From Sulfurospirillum sp036802865 (GTDB lineage Bacteria > Campylobacterota > Campylobacteria > Campylobacterales > Sulfurospirillaceae): a stretch of DNA of 64,000 nt. This document shows positions 7,527-16,117 of this stretch, one piece after another. The stretch covers positions 62,001-126,000 of the forward strand of contig NZ_DAIRVK010000002.1 of the NCBI RefSeq assembly GCF_036802865.1, in the 5' to 3' direction. Below the pieces are notes generated by a model. The model had not been told where the DNA came from. It worked only from the letters and a program-made list of their open reading frames with translations, and searched no databases. A program made the translations under genes and the position numbers. Each line of letters starts with the position of its first letter. Positions within the stretch are counted from its first letter, which is position 1.

Positions 7527-9465
7527 CAAAACTCCTGGTGACTCGTGCGTAAATTCTGGCTGTGGCTATGTTACTTTCGACAATTTTAACTTCAATACGT
7601 TGTAATAAATGTACATCATTGTCAAGTAAAAAGATGCGTGCACCTTTGAGTTCATCATCTAACTTTGCGATAGGATTTTGTTCGGTTTCAACGACGATCG
7701 CTTTGAAATTATCGCCTACATGTAACGCCATATAACGCGCAAATTTACGGTCCATATAATCCCATGCCACTTTGTCACTCTCACGCTCTAACGCGCTTAT
7801 TTTTTCACACAGTGGCGCGATGTCTTTGAGCAAGAATGTCAGCTTTTTCTCATCGTTTGCCATTTTCGCTTTTAAAAGACGGTGCAGTGTGAGGTCACTG
7901 TAACGACGAATAGGAGAGGTGAAATGGGTGTAGATGTCAAATCCAAGTCCAAAATGCCCCTTGTTTTCAGGCTCGTAAATCGCCTTTTTTTGGCTTTTGA
8001 TGATGAGTTTGTCAACCTCTTCACGAAGTCCTAATGTATCGGCTTTGGCTTGAATCCCTTGAATCATTTTAGGAAGATCCGCACTCAGTTTGGCATTGAT
8101 GCCAATGAGGGCTAGATCATTTAAAAGAGCTTCCATACGCTCATATGAAGGACTTTCATGGGTTCTAAAGATACCAAAACCGAGTTTTTTTGCGGCTGCT
8201 TTATTGGCTAAAAGCATACAATCTTCAATAAGCCCATGAGAAGGCGTTTCTTCTTCTATCGTTGTTGCGACTAAGTTTTGGTTTACATCTACTCGCATTC
8301 TCACTTCGGATGAGCGAAATGAAAAAGCATTTTCAAGCCTCATATCACGAAGTTTTTGTGTCAGTGTATGCAGTGGTAAAAGATATTCTAAAATGGCTTT
8401 ATCCGCAGGATCTGCATCGTCTGTTTTACCTTGTAAAAAAAGATCAATTTTTTCGTAGGTATAACGCTTTGATGAATGAATGACACTCTCAAAAAGTTCC
8501 TCTTTGAGTGGTTTACTTGTAATCGGGTCAAGTGTTATTTTAAAGGTATAGGCAAGACGGTCAACATTAGGCTTTAATGAACAGATATTTTCGCTTAAAG
8601 AGCGTGGAAGCATTGGGATTGATTTATGCGGAAAATAGATTGAAAAGCCGCGTTCAATCGCTTCTTTATCGATAGGACCCATTGCGTAAACATATTCACT
8701 AACATCGGCAATAGCAACATAGAGTATATGGTTTGCCACGTCAAAGTAAATGGCATCATCAAAGTCTTTGGCATCTACTGGATCAATGGTACAAAAAGGC
8801 AAATGCGTCAAATCAACACGGTGCGGGTAATAAGATTTGTCCACAAAATCACCATGACTTTTGGCTTCTGTTTCAGCTTCTTTTGTAAAAAATTCTTTTT
8901 TATCAAAGAGAGCTAAAGAAATTTTTTCATCCACAAGAGGATCATCAAGTGTTCCTAAAACCTCTTCAATGGCATTGGTGATGTTGTCAATTTTTAAAAC
9001 AGATCCCAACGGGAGTTGCTTGAGCGATTTTTGACTGGCGGTGATTTCAAACATAGATTCGTTTTTGACATTCACGCCAACCACTTTGCCTTTGCTCATT
9101 TTCGTATAGACAATGCTTTTAGCAAAAGCGCGTTGAGCAATGTAGACAACTACAGCTTTAGCACGTCCACCTCGTTTGTTGGTTACACGTTTGGCTACGA
9201 CTAAATCACCACGCATAGCGCCATGTAAGCCTGATGCTTCAATGATGAGATCTTTAGATCGTGTAGGCTCTAAAGAGCTTAAGTACCCTGTACCACTGAA
9301 GGCAACATCCATTTTGCCTACAAGATGCGAAGGTTCAAGAACATAAAGATCATGTTTTGGCAGAAGAATTCTAAGCTGAATAAGGGCTTTAAAATGAGGA
9401 AGGAAAGGGGCTGGCACATCCGCTTGTGCAACCCCTTCTTTAAGGCTAAGAAGGAAATTTTTCAC
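7519..9465 (-). CDS. rnr: RNase R/RNase II family 3'-5' exoribonuclease
   Basis: 648 aa, shorter than E. coli RNase R (813 aa) and close to the Campylobacterota form once called VacB. A cold-shock-like domain occupies about 60-170. The RNB catalytic domain starts near TIDPVDAKDFDDAI, which supplies the Asp cluster binding two Mg ions, and continues through SIYFPHKSIPMLPRSLSE and HFTSPIRRYSDLTLHRLL. The last 70 residues are a weak S1-like domain. It degrades structured RNA processively in the cytoplasm. Starts 4 nt inside the HDOD gene and is probably co-transcribed with it and holA. Confidence 0.93.
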   Translation of the reverse strand: MKNFLLSLKEGVAQADVPAPFLPHFKALIQLRILLPKHDLYVLEPSHLVGKMDVAFSGTGYLSSLEPTRSKDLIIEASGLHGAMRGDLVVAKRVTNKRGGRAKAVVVYIAQRAFAKSIVYTKMSKGKVVGVNVKNESMFEITASQKSLKQLPLGSVLKIDNITNAIEEVLGTLDDPLVDEKISLALFDKKEFFTKEAETEAKSHGDFVDKSYYPHRVDLTHLPFCTIDPVDAKDFDDAIYFDVANHILYVAIADVSEYVYAMGPIDKEAIERGFSIYFPHKSIPMLPRSLSENICSLKPNVDRLAYTFKITLDPITSKPLKEELFESVIHSSKRYTYEKIDLFLQGKTDDADPADKAILEYLLPLHTLTQKLRDMRLENAFSFRSSEVRMRVDVNQNLVATTIEEETPSHGLIEDCMLLANKAAAKKLGFGIFRTHESPSYERMEALLNDLALIGINAKLSADLPKMIQGIQAKADTLGLREEVDKLIIKSQKKAIYEPENKGHFGLGFDIYTHFTSPIRRYSDLTLHRLLKAKMANDEKKLTFLLKDIAPLCEKISALERESDKVAWDYMDRKFARYMALHVGDNFKAIVVETEQNPIAKLDDELKGARIFLLDNDVHLLQRIEVKIVESNIATARIYARVTRSFDV

Positions 9466-10274
9466 TGTTTAAATTGCTCGATTGTTTGTAAAAATGGTTC
9501 ATGGCTTAAGCCGTACTCATCTAAGAGTTTAAGGGCACGAGTAGTCAATGCATCATCAAGTTGTCCGAAAATATTAATACTGTTTTTAACGACATTAAGT
9601 GCCGCAGAAAAAGGAATAATATGTTCTTGTGCTTCAAAAGGATTGTTTGAAAACTTAATGGACTCAACCAATTCACTCTCTAAATTCCATTGTTCAAAAA
9701 TCTTAGCCGTGATGTCTTCGTTTGAAAAGCCCACATATTCTTTTTCTAAATTTGAGAGTTCATGCGGTGTTTTAACAGAGCCAATAGCTGTTTTAAAAGC
9801 ACTGTCTTTTTGTTGTTCGATCAGTTCATGTGCAATAATAATTTTTCCAACTTCCATCATGAAGGAAGCCGGTTGCAGAACATCAAGCATCGCTTTGTTC
9901 ACTTTAGAGTACCATTTGAACATGAATGTACTTTGGAGCGTACTGATATCTAAAAAAGTTGTATTGGATAAATGGTATGGCGAAAGATCTATTTTGATAT
10001 TTTGTTTAATAGCACTTGACAGCGCAAAACCACGTACTGTAGCCATACCAAAAAGAGATACAGCATGCGCGATGTTTTTAATTTCTCGGCTAAAGCCATA
10101 AAGAGGGGAATTAGAAGATTTTAAAATATTGGCAGTCAGCATTGGGTCACTCTCAACCACTTTGACAAGATCAGCTAAAGAGCTGTTTTTATCGACGCAA
10201 ATACGTTGTATCTTCAACACCGTATCATCAAGAGGCGGAAGCGCTTTGATTTTTTTTAAAATATTTTCGTCCAT
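9462..10274 (-). CDS. HDOD-domain signalling protein
   Basis: 270 aa, almost wholly an HDOD domain: KALPPLDDTVLKIQRIC start, DPMLTANILKSSNSPLYGF, and AVSLFGMATVRGFAL are the family signatures. HDOD proteins are HD-related but usually lack phosphohydrolase metal ligands and act in signalling. No receiver, GGDEF or other domain is attached. AGGAA precedes the ATG by 7 nt. Overlaps rnr by 4 nt, suggesting co-translation with an exoribonuclease; the functional link is unknown. Confidence 0.85.
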   Translation of the reverse strand: MDENILKKIKALPPLDDTVLKIQRICVDKNSSLADLVKVVESDPMLTANILKSSNSPLYGFSREIKNIAHAVSLFGMATVRGFALSSAIKQNIKIDLSPYHLSNTTFLDISTLQSTFMFKWYSKVNKAMLDVLQPASFMMEVGKIIIAHELIEQQKDSAFKTAIGSVKTPHELSNLEKEYVGFSNEDITAKIFEQWNLESELVESIKFSNNPFEAQEHIIPFSAALNVVKNSINIFGQLDDALTTRALKLLDEYGLSHEPFLQTIEQFKQ

Positions 10275-10395
10275 AACTGATTCCTAGTGATTTTGTTTAT
10301 AGACAAATTCTATCTCGTGTTGGTTTATAGTTTCCTTTCCCCGTGCATATGTAATGTTTTTAAGTAACTATTTTGTAAAATACCGACATTTAATA

Positions 10396-10405
10396 TTACA
10401 TGTAA
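10396..10405. promoter_or_regulatory. TTACATGTAA palindrome at the ilvC ribosome binding site
   Basis: A perfect 10-bp palindrome directly abutting the AGGAT of the ilvC ribosome binding site, 10 nt before the ATG. It is the core of the TTTACATGTAAA element found at several other gene borders in this window. Possible operator or RNA structure; function unknown. Confidence 0.4.
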
Positions 10406-10415
10406 GGATTGACAA

Positions 10416-11438
10416 ATGGCAATAACCGTCTTTTATGACAAAGATTGTGATTTAAGCATTATTCGCTCTAAAAAAGTAGCGATGATTGGTTTTGGTTCTC
10501 AAGGACACGCACATGCAGAAAATCTTCGTGATAGTGGTGTAGAGGTTGTTGTAGGTCTTAGAAAAGATGGTGGTTCATGGGCAAAAGCTGAAGCAAAAGG
10601 TTTCCGCGTTATGACAGTAGCTGAAGCTACTAAATATGCTGATGTTATCATGATTTTGTTGCCAGATGAGATGCAAGGTGATGTTTTCGCAGAAGAGATC
10701 AAACCAAATTTAGCTGCTGGTAAAGCAATTGCCTTTGGTCATGGTTTTAACATTCACTACGGTCAAATTGTTACTCCAAAAGGTGTTGATTGTATCATGG
10801 TTGCTCCAAAAGCGCCAGGTCATACTGTAAGAAGTGAGTTTGTAAACGGTGGAGGAATTCCAGATCTTATCGCCGTAGATCAAGATGCAACAGGCAAAGC
10901 AAAAGCTTTAGCACTTAGTTATGCATCTGCAATTGGTGGTGGTAGAACGGGTATTATTGAGACAACTTTCAAAGATGAGACTGAGACCGATCTTTTTGGA
11001 GAGCAAGCTGTTCTTTGTGGTGGTGCTACGGCTCTTGTTGAAGCGGGTTTTCAAACATTGGTAGAAGCGGGTTATGAGCCTGAAATGGCATACTTTGAGT
11101 GTTTACATGAGCTTAAACTCATCGTTGATTTGATGTACCAAGGCGGTATTGCTGATATGCGTTACTCTATCTCTAATACAGCAGAGTATGGTGACTATGT
11201 CAGTGGAAAACGCGTTATCAACGCTGAGTCAAAAGCAGCAATGAAAGAGATTTTGGCTGAAATCCAAGATGGTCGTTTTGCTAAAGATTTTATTTTAGAG
11301 CGAAAAGCTGGATACACTCGTATGAACGCAGAACGTGCTAAAACTGAGAGAAGTCTTCTTAACAAAACAGGCGAAAAACTTCGTTCTATGATGCCTTGGA
11401 TCACATCTAAAAAAATCATCAATAAAGATAAAAACTAG
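10416..11438 (+). CDS. ilvC: Ketol-acid reductoisomerase IlvC
   Basis: 340 aa, class I (short) form. Rossmann fold with GFGSQGHAHAENLRDSG (residues about 24-40), the GGGRTGIIETTFKDETETDLFGEQ metal-binding segment with Asp/Glu ligands, and the YEMAYFECLHELKLIVDL-type knotted helical domain. Converts acetolactate to dihydroxyisovalerate with NADPH in isoleucine/valine synthesis. AAGGAT 7 nt upstream. No other ilv genes are nearby. Two consecutive hairpins follow. Confidence 0.97.
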   Translation: MAITVFYDKDCDLSIIRSKKVAMIGFGSQGHAHAENLRDSGVEVVVGLRKDGGSWAKAEAKGFRVMTVAEATKYADVIMILLPDEMQGDVFAEEIKPNLAAGKAIAFGHGFNIHYGQIVTPKGVDCIMVAPKAPGHTVRSEFVNGGGIPDLIAVDQDATGKAKALALSYASAIGGGRTGIIETTFKDETETDLFGEQAVLCGGATALVEAGFQTLVEAGYEPEMAYFECLHELKLIVDLMYQGGIADMRYSISNTAEYGDYVSGKRVINAESKAAMKEILAEIQDGRFAKDFILERKAGYTRMNAERAKTERSLLNKTGEKLRSMMPWITSKKIINKDKN

Positions 11439-11441
11439 TTT

Positions 11442-11470
11442 CGTTAAAGAGTTTACAAAACTCTCTAACG
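11442..11470 (+). terminator. First hairpin after ilvC
   Basis: CGTTA-AGAGTTT (11442-11454) pairs with AAACTCT-TAACG (11458-11470) around a 3-nt ACA loop, with one internal mismatch. Starts 3 nt after the ilvC stop. Confidence 0.5.
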
Positions 11471-11471
11471 T

Positions 11472-11496
11472 GTCAAAAGGGTAATGCCCTTTTGAC
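11472..11496 (+). terminator. Second hairpin after ilvC
   Basis: Perfect 10-bp stem GTCAAAAGGG (11472-11481) / CCCTTTTGAC (11487-11496), loop TAATG. Together with the preceding hairpin it separates ilvC from minD. The 3' arm supplies four Ts but no long T-run follows. Confidence 0.6.
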
Positions 11497-11577
11497 TTCA
11501 CTAGAACATGAGCGCGAAAGCTAGTCGGCTTTGTCGACACAATTTATTTTAATCAGTATTGTAAATAAAGAGGTTAT

Positions 11578-12387
11578 ATGGGTATAGTTATCACCGTAAC
11601 GTCTGGTAAAGGTGGCGTTGGTAAATCAACCACCACTGCAAACCTAGCCGTTGGACTTGCAAATTTAGGCAAAAAAGTTGTTGCAATTGACTTTGATATA
11701 GGTCTTAGAAATCTTGATATGATCTTAGGACTTGAAAATCGCATTGTATATGATGTGGTTGATGTTATGGAAGGTCGTTGTAATCTTGCACAAGCCCTTA
11801 TCAATGATAAAAAATCTAAAACACTCTATTTTTTACCTGCGAGCCAAACCAAAGATAAAGATATTTTGAATAAAGATAAAGTCAAAGCGTTGATTGAAAA
11901 TCTCAAAGAGAGTTTTGACTTCGTTATGATCGATTCTCCTGCGGGTATCGAAAGCGGATTTGAGCACTCTATTTTCCTAGCAGACCGCGCACTTATCGTT
12001 TCAACTCCTGATGTCAGCTCTGTTCGTGATGCCGATCGTGTTATTGGTATTATTGATGCTAAAAGTGAGCGTGCAAAAAATGGTTTAGAAGTTGAAAAAC
12101 ACATCATTATTAACCGTATTAAACCAGAGATGGTAGAAGCGGGCAATATGCTCAGCGTGGATGATGTTTTAAGTATCTTAGCGCTTCCTCTCATTGGTAT
12201 TGTGCCAGATGATGAAGATATTATTACTTCAACCAATACAGGTTCTCCGATTGTCAATAAAGATAAGTCACTCTCAGCAGAAGCGTATCGCAATATTGCA
12301 CGACGCATTTTAGGTGAAGAGGTCGAATTCTTAGACATTCGTGTAAAAAAAGGACTTTTCTCAGCACTCAAAGGAATTTTCAAATGA
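11578..12387 (+). CDS. minD: Septum-site determining ATPase MinD
   Basis: 269 aa. Deviant Walker A KGGVGKST at 11-18 at the extreme N-terminus, switch II VMIDSPAGIE, and the C-terminal amphipathic helix GLFSALKGIFK that anchors MinD to the inner membrane. MinD with MinC blocks polar septation and MinE drives it off the membrane. Start is supported by AGAGG 7 nt upstream. It overlaps minE by 4 nt. minC is not adjacent in this window. Confidence 0.97.
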   Translation: MGIVITVTSGKGGVGKSTTTANLAVGLANLGKKVVAIDFDIGLRNLDMILGLENRIVYDVVDVMEGRCNLAQALINDKKSKTLYFLPASQTKDKDILNKDKVKALIENLKESFDFVMIDSPAGIESGFEHSIFLADRALIVSTPDVSSVRDADRVIGIIDAKSERAKNGLEVEKHIIINRIKPEMVEAGNMLSVDDVLSILALPLIGIVPDDEDIITSTNTGSPIVNKDKSLSAEAYRNIARRILGEEVEFLDIRVKKGLFSALKGIFK

Positions 12388-12623
12388 GTTTCTTCAGTGA
12401 TCTTTTTGGAACGAAAAAAAATACGGCAGACGTGGCAAAAAATCGCCTTAAAATTATGCTTTCCCATGAGAGAGCAAGTTGTAAGTTACCTTATTTAGAC
12501 GATCTTCGCAATGATCTGATCGCTGTAATTAAGAAATATACGAAAGTGGAAGATGTCAAAATCACTTCTCACAATAATCAAAATCTCGAGTTATTAGAAG
12601 TCGAAGTCATACTTGGAAAGTAA
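12384..12623 (+). CDS. minE: Cell division topological specificity factor MinE
   Basis: 79 aa. N-terminal membrane/MinD-interacting helix (SFFSDLFGTKK then NRLKIMLSHERA) and the C-terminal dimerisation domain ending LELLEVEVIL. It stimulates MinD ATPase activity and places the septum at mid-cell. The ATG overlaps the TGA of minD (ATGA), so the two are translationally coupled. Confidence 0.95.
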   Translation: MSFFSDLFGTKKNTADVAKNRLKIMLSHERASCKLPYLDDLRNDLIAVIKKYTKVEDVKITSHNNQNLELLEVEVILGK

Positions 12624-12632
12624 ATTGCATTC

Positions 12633-13784
12633 ATGGTAAAAAAGATTAAAGAAAAACGCCAAAAAAAAGAGACACCTTCGTTTAATGAGTTAAAATCAGC
12701 GCAGCTTAAAAAATATAGCCTGATTTTAATGCTTATTTTAACCCTTTCAATGATCGCCTTTGGAACGTATTTGTATATGACGACCTCTTATCAGGGGTCC
12801 AAAACAATCCAAAAAAATCAGATGACATCCAGCGATGAACTTATGCGTCAGATGAAGCAGATGCTGGAGGATGAAAAGGCACGTCAAGCAACACTGCCAC
12901 CACCACCTTCTTCTTCCATTGAAGCTAACGCTACAGAAATCATTGAAAATAATCAAAGTAGTGAAAAAACTGAGGAAAACAACGCGACTCAAACGACAAC
13001 AGTTGTGACTCAACAGACTCCTGAAGAGGAGAGTAAAACTACGCACGATCTCTCAGAAGTGAATGATTATCAACGCAGCGTTAAAGAGAGTGGAAAGCCT
13101 GCTCGTCCTCATGATATTATTCGTAAAAAGTATCCTGAGGGAACAACGCCTAAGCTTGCAATCATCCTTGATGATGTTTCTTTCGCGTGGCAAACACGTT
13201 CTATCAAAGAAATTCCGTATAAAGTAACGCCTTCATTTTTCCCACCAACCAAAGGGCATCCTGATACTGTGCGTTTATCACATGATTTTGAGTTTAAAAT
13301 GATCCATCTACCGATGGAATCAAAAAACTACTCTTCGCCTGAGCCAGAAACCCTTAATGCTGTTGATTCAAGTGAAGTGATTGAGAAAAGAATTAAACGT
13401 ATCAAAGAGTTATTCCCTGAAATTATTTATTACAACAATCATACAGGTGGCTCTTATACCGCGGATTATAATGCGATGGATCGTCTTGTGAAAATTATGA
13501 AAGAAAACAACCTTGTGTTTGTTGATAGTCGCACGGCTGGCAATTCTAAAGCACCTGAAATTACTAAGAAGTACGATATGTTTCTCTACTCAAGAGATGT
13601 TTTTCTGGATAACTCACTCGATAAAAACTTGATTCGTACCCAGCTTAAAGAAGCCGTTATGAAAGCTAAAAAGCATGGTTACGCGATTGCTATTGGGCAT
13701 CCACACAAAAACACTTTAGAGGTTTTAAGAGATTCTAAAGAGCTGCTAGAAGGTGTCGATCTGGTTTATCTTAAAGATTTATGA
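12633..13784 (+). CDS. Divergent polysaccharide deacetylase family protein (DUF610/YibQ)
   Basis: 383 aa. Cytosolic basic N-terminus, one transmembrane helix at about 27-50, a Gln/Glu/Thr-rich periplasmic linker (about 55-150), then the deacetylase-like barrel beginning PKLAIILDDVSF and including FKMIHLPMES, YYNNHTGGSYTAD, VFVDSRT and AIAIGHPHKNTL. These are the family's conserved blocks. Predicted periplasmic carbohydrate- or peptidoglycan-directed enzyme; activity of the family is poorly tested. It sits between minE and dprA in one transcription unit, overlapping dprA by 4 nt. Confidence 0.85.
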   Translation: MVKKIKEKRQKKETPSFNELKSAQLKKYSLILMLILTLSMIAFGTYLYMTTSYQGSKTIQKNQMTSSDELMRQMKQMLEDEKARQATLPPPPSSSIEANATEIIENNQSSEKTEENNATQTTTVVTQQTPEEESKTTHDLSEVNDYQRSVKESGKPARPHDIIRKKYPEGTTPKLAIILDDVSFAWQTRSIKEIPYKVTPSFFPPTKGHPDTVRLSHDFEFKMIHLPMESKNYSSPEPETLNAVDSSEVIEKRIKRIKELFPEIIYYNNHTGGSYTADYNAMDRLVKIMKENNLVFVDSRTAGNSKAPEITKKYDMFLYSRDVFLDNSLDKNLIRTQLKEAVMKAKKHGYAIAIGHPHKNTLEVLRDSKELLEGVDLVYLKDL

Positions 13785-14554
13785 TGATTCAAACGATAGA
13801 CTTTCATGTCCCCGAACTGGAGAGTATGAAAGTCTATCCTAAACCGCTTTATTTTCTTGGAAATTCGAAACTTCTTAAACGCCCTAAAATCTCTATAGTA
13901 GGCACGCGCCATCCTATTCATTACACCAAAATGTATACAGCAGAACTTGCTCGTAAACTTTCTCTTGCAGGGGTGTGTATTGTCAGTGGGGGTGCACAAG
14001 GTGTTGATGGTATGGCACATCAATCTGCAGGTGTTCACAACACCATTATGGTTGCAGGAACAGGACTTGATATTCGCTACCCTTCCATACATCAAAATCT
14101 CATATCTGAAATCGAAAAAGAGGGCTTGGTTCTGAGTCAGTTCGAAGTAGGTCAGCCTTCTCTCAAATGGAATTTCCCTGTGCGAAATGAACTTGTTGTT
14201 GCCCTGGGAGACGCGCTTGTCGTCACACAAGCCGATCTTAAAAGTGGAACGATGCATAGTATTGAGTTTGCCCTTAAAATGCAAAAGCCTATCTATGTGC
14301 TTCCGCATCGTTTAGGTGAGAGTGCTGGAACAGAGCATCTTTTAACACAAGGATTAGCAACACCTTTGTATGATATTGATGCCTTTGTATCGCTTTTTGG
14401 AAAAAGCGATTTTATCTGTAATGATGATTTTTTGATTTATTGTGATACACATCCTCTTTACCATGAAGCAGTCGAAAAATTTGCAGGTAAAGTATTTGAG
14501 TATGAATGTTTAGGTAAAATAAAAGTTGAAAATGGGCGTATCAAGCGCATATAA
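13781..14554 (+). CDS. dprA: DNA-processing protein DprA
   Basis: 257 aa, the short Campylobacterota form: only the Rossmann DprA core, without the N-terminal SAM and C-terminal winged-helix domains. Key blocks are ISIVGTRHPIHYT, GVCIVSGGAQGVDGMAHQSA, TIMVAGTGLDIRYP and FPVRNELVVALGDALVV. DprA protects incoming single-stranded DNA and loads RecA during natural transformation. Overlaps the upstream deacetylase gene by 4 nt; tandem ATGs at 13781 and 13784. Confidence 0.94.
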   Translation: MMIQTIDFHVPELESMKVYPKPLYFLGNSKLLKRPKISIVGTRHPIHYTKMYTAELARKLSLAGVCIVSGGAQGVDGMAHQSAGVHNTIMVAGTGLDIRYPSIHQNLISEIEKEGLVLSQFEVGQPSLKWNFPVRNELVVALGDALVVTQADLKSGTMHSIEFALKMQKPIYVLPHRLGESAGTEHLLTQGLATPLYDIDAFVSLFGKSDFICNDDFLIYCDTHPLYHEAVEKFAGKVFEYECLGKIKVENGRIKRI

Positions 14555-14563
14555 AGGAAGACA

Positions 14564-15367
14564 ATGGGTTTTGAGTGGATTGTTGCTTTTTTAGTATTGG
14601 GTCTCGTGGTTGGTTTTATGGCAGGATTATTGGGGATTGGTGGGGGCGGTATTATGGTGCCCGTGCTGACTTCGATTTTTTTAGCACAAGGTGTTCCTGT
14701 TGAACAAGTCGTACACATGGCACTTGGTACGTCTATGGCATCCATCGTCTTTACCTCATTTGCCAGTATGCGGGCACACCACAAAAAAGGTGCAGTGATG
14801 TGGAATGTCGTGAAGTATATGGCTGGTGGTGTTGTTATCGGTACCTTTGCCGCAACTTTTCTAGCAACATACATGAAATCCGTTCAACTTGCTATTTTCT
14901 TTGCTGTTTTTATGGCGTATGTTTCCATTCAAATGGCAATCGATAAAAAGCCAAAACCAAGCCGTGAACTCTCTACTCCTGAATCGCTTTTTAGCGTAGG
15001 CTCACTGATAGGCATTGTCTCAGCATTGGTTTCCATTGGTGGAGGTTCTCTTACGGTTCCTTATCTTGTATGGCAAAATGTGGATCTAAAAAAAGCAATT
15101 GCAACATCTGCTGCGATTGGCTTTCCCCTTTCGATTGCAGGAACGGTTGGCTACATTGTCAATGGCATGATCCATACTGAAGCAGGTGCGGATATGATGT
15201 TAGGCTTTGTCTATCTCCCTGGTGTTGTACTGATCTCTGTTGTGAGTTATTTTACCGCACCGTTGGGTGCAAAAATGGCACATACCCTTCCTGTTGCCAA
15301 ACTCAAAAAGATTTTTGCATTGTTACTGATGGTTCTTAGCATTAAAATGCTCACATCTGTCATCTAA
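14564..15367 (+). CDS. TauE/SafE-family membrane exporter
   Basis: 267 aa, about eight transmembrane helices. Two inverted repeats each begin with a Gly-rich helix: FMAGLLGIGGGGIMVPVL near residue 20 and LVSIGGGSLTVPYLVW near residue 155, the hallmark of the TauE/SafE (DUF81) family of sulfite, sulfoacetate or organosulfonate exporters. Inner membrane. AAGGAAG lies 6 nt before the ATG, 9 nt after dprA. No sulfur gene is adjacent, so the substrate cannot be assigned. Confidence 0.88.
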   Translation: MGFEWIVAFLVLGLVVGFMAGLLGIGGGGIMVPVLTSIFLAQGVPVEQVVHMALGTSMASIVFTSFASMRAHHKKGAVMWNVVKYMAGGVVIGTFAATFLATYMKSVQLAIFFAVFMAYVSIQMAIDKKPKPSRELSTPESLFSVGSLIGIVSALVSIGGGSLTVPYLVWQNVDLKKAIATSAAIGFPLSIAGTVGYIVNGMIHTEAGADMMLGFVYLPGVVLISVVSYFTAPLGAKMAHTLPVAKLKKIFALLLMVLSIKMLTSVI

Positions 15368-15396
15368 TATGCTTTTATATGTAAAAAGGAAATAGT

Positions 15397-15921
15397 ATGC
15401 AAAAAAGTTTTTTAACAGCGCTTCTTCTGCCCTCACTCCTTATCTGCGCGAGCAATCTGTTTGAAGAAAGCAAGCCTCTTGTAACGGTAAGTACCTGTAT
15501 GGAGCGTGTTGAGATTAAAAATAGCCATACTCCAGTCGATCTATTTACGTCCAGCGCGATATGCATTGAAGAGCAAAAATACCCCCAAGCGGTTGAACTC
15601 TATCTTGTTGCAACAGCATATGGTTATTATGACGGTGCACGCGTGGTTGATAAAAGCACACGTGAAGTCTTAGACACGCTCAAAACTGAAATTTTTGGTC
15701 CTATCGATGCTAATAAACGTAACCAATTTGCGGAAGCGCTACGCTTGCATTTGGACGATATGAAATCAAGTTGTGCATTTTTGGGAAAATTAGGAAAACC
15801 AACTTATTATCCAAAATATATGGTTCAAAATGGTCTAACACGTGGCGAGGGACTTATTCTCAAATACGATGCAAATGCCATTTGGGAAGATACACGGTTT
15901 AGCTATTTGAAATGCCCGTAA
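15397..15921 (+). CDS. Exported protein of unknown function
   Basis: 174 aa with a signal peptide (about 1-18, cleavage after ICA). The mature part has four cysteines (STCMERV, SSAICIEE, KSSCAFL, LKCP at the very C-terminus), suggesting two periplasmic disulfides, and a TPR/Sel1-like helical stretch (EEQKYPQAVELYLVATAYGYYDGA). I do not recognise a named family. Good ribosome binding site (AAAGGAAA). Same direction as the following interrupted ankyrin gene. Confidence 0.75.
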   Translation: MQKSFLTALLLPSLLICASNLFEESKPLVTVSTCMERVEIKNSHTPVDLFTSSAICIEEQKYPQAVELYLVATAYGYYDGARVVDKSTREVLDTLKTEIFGPIDANKRNQFAEALRLHLDDMKSSCAFLGKLGKPTYYPKYMVQNGLTRGEGLILKYDANAIWEDTRFSYLKCP

Positions 15922-15973
15922 TTGCAATATAAAATCAAGATTTTTATGCCATCTTGTGATTATAAGGAATATT

Positions 15974-16111
15974 ATGCTTTATTATTTTAAAACAGCATGT
16001 TTAATAGGTTTATTTACTTCTATGATATCCTTAGATGCGGCTGATTATTTTGGAGAAATTGACACTAAAAACGTTCTTTTTAGCATTTATGAATCTTCTT
16101 ATACTATCTAA
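15974..16111 (+). pseudogene. Signal-peptide-encoding 5' fragment of the interrupted ankyrin gene
   Basis: ATG at 15974 with AAGGA 6 nt upstream opens a 45-codon frame: a signal peptide (YYFKTACLIGLFTSMISLDA) plus 22 residues, ending at TAA 16109-16111. The frame is the same as that of the 477-aa ankyrin protein starting at 16118, which lacks its own signal peptide and has only a weak ribosome binding site. The simplest reading is one 525-codon gene interrupted by a nonsense codon. It could instead be a sequencing error. Confidence 0.7.
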
Positions 16112-16117
16112 GAAAAT

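Noticed and set aside
9325..10101. Plus-strand 258-codon open frame
   Set aside because: Antisense to the end of the HDOD gene and start of rnr, both clearly coding; product is rich in Ser/Cys/Phe as expected of a shadow frame.
11826..12467. Minus-strand 213-codon open frame
   Set aside because: Mirror of minD and minE; no independent support.
13766..14308. Minus-strand 180-codon open frame
   Set aside because: Antisense to dprA, which has all family motifs.
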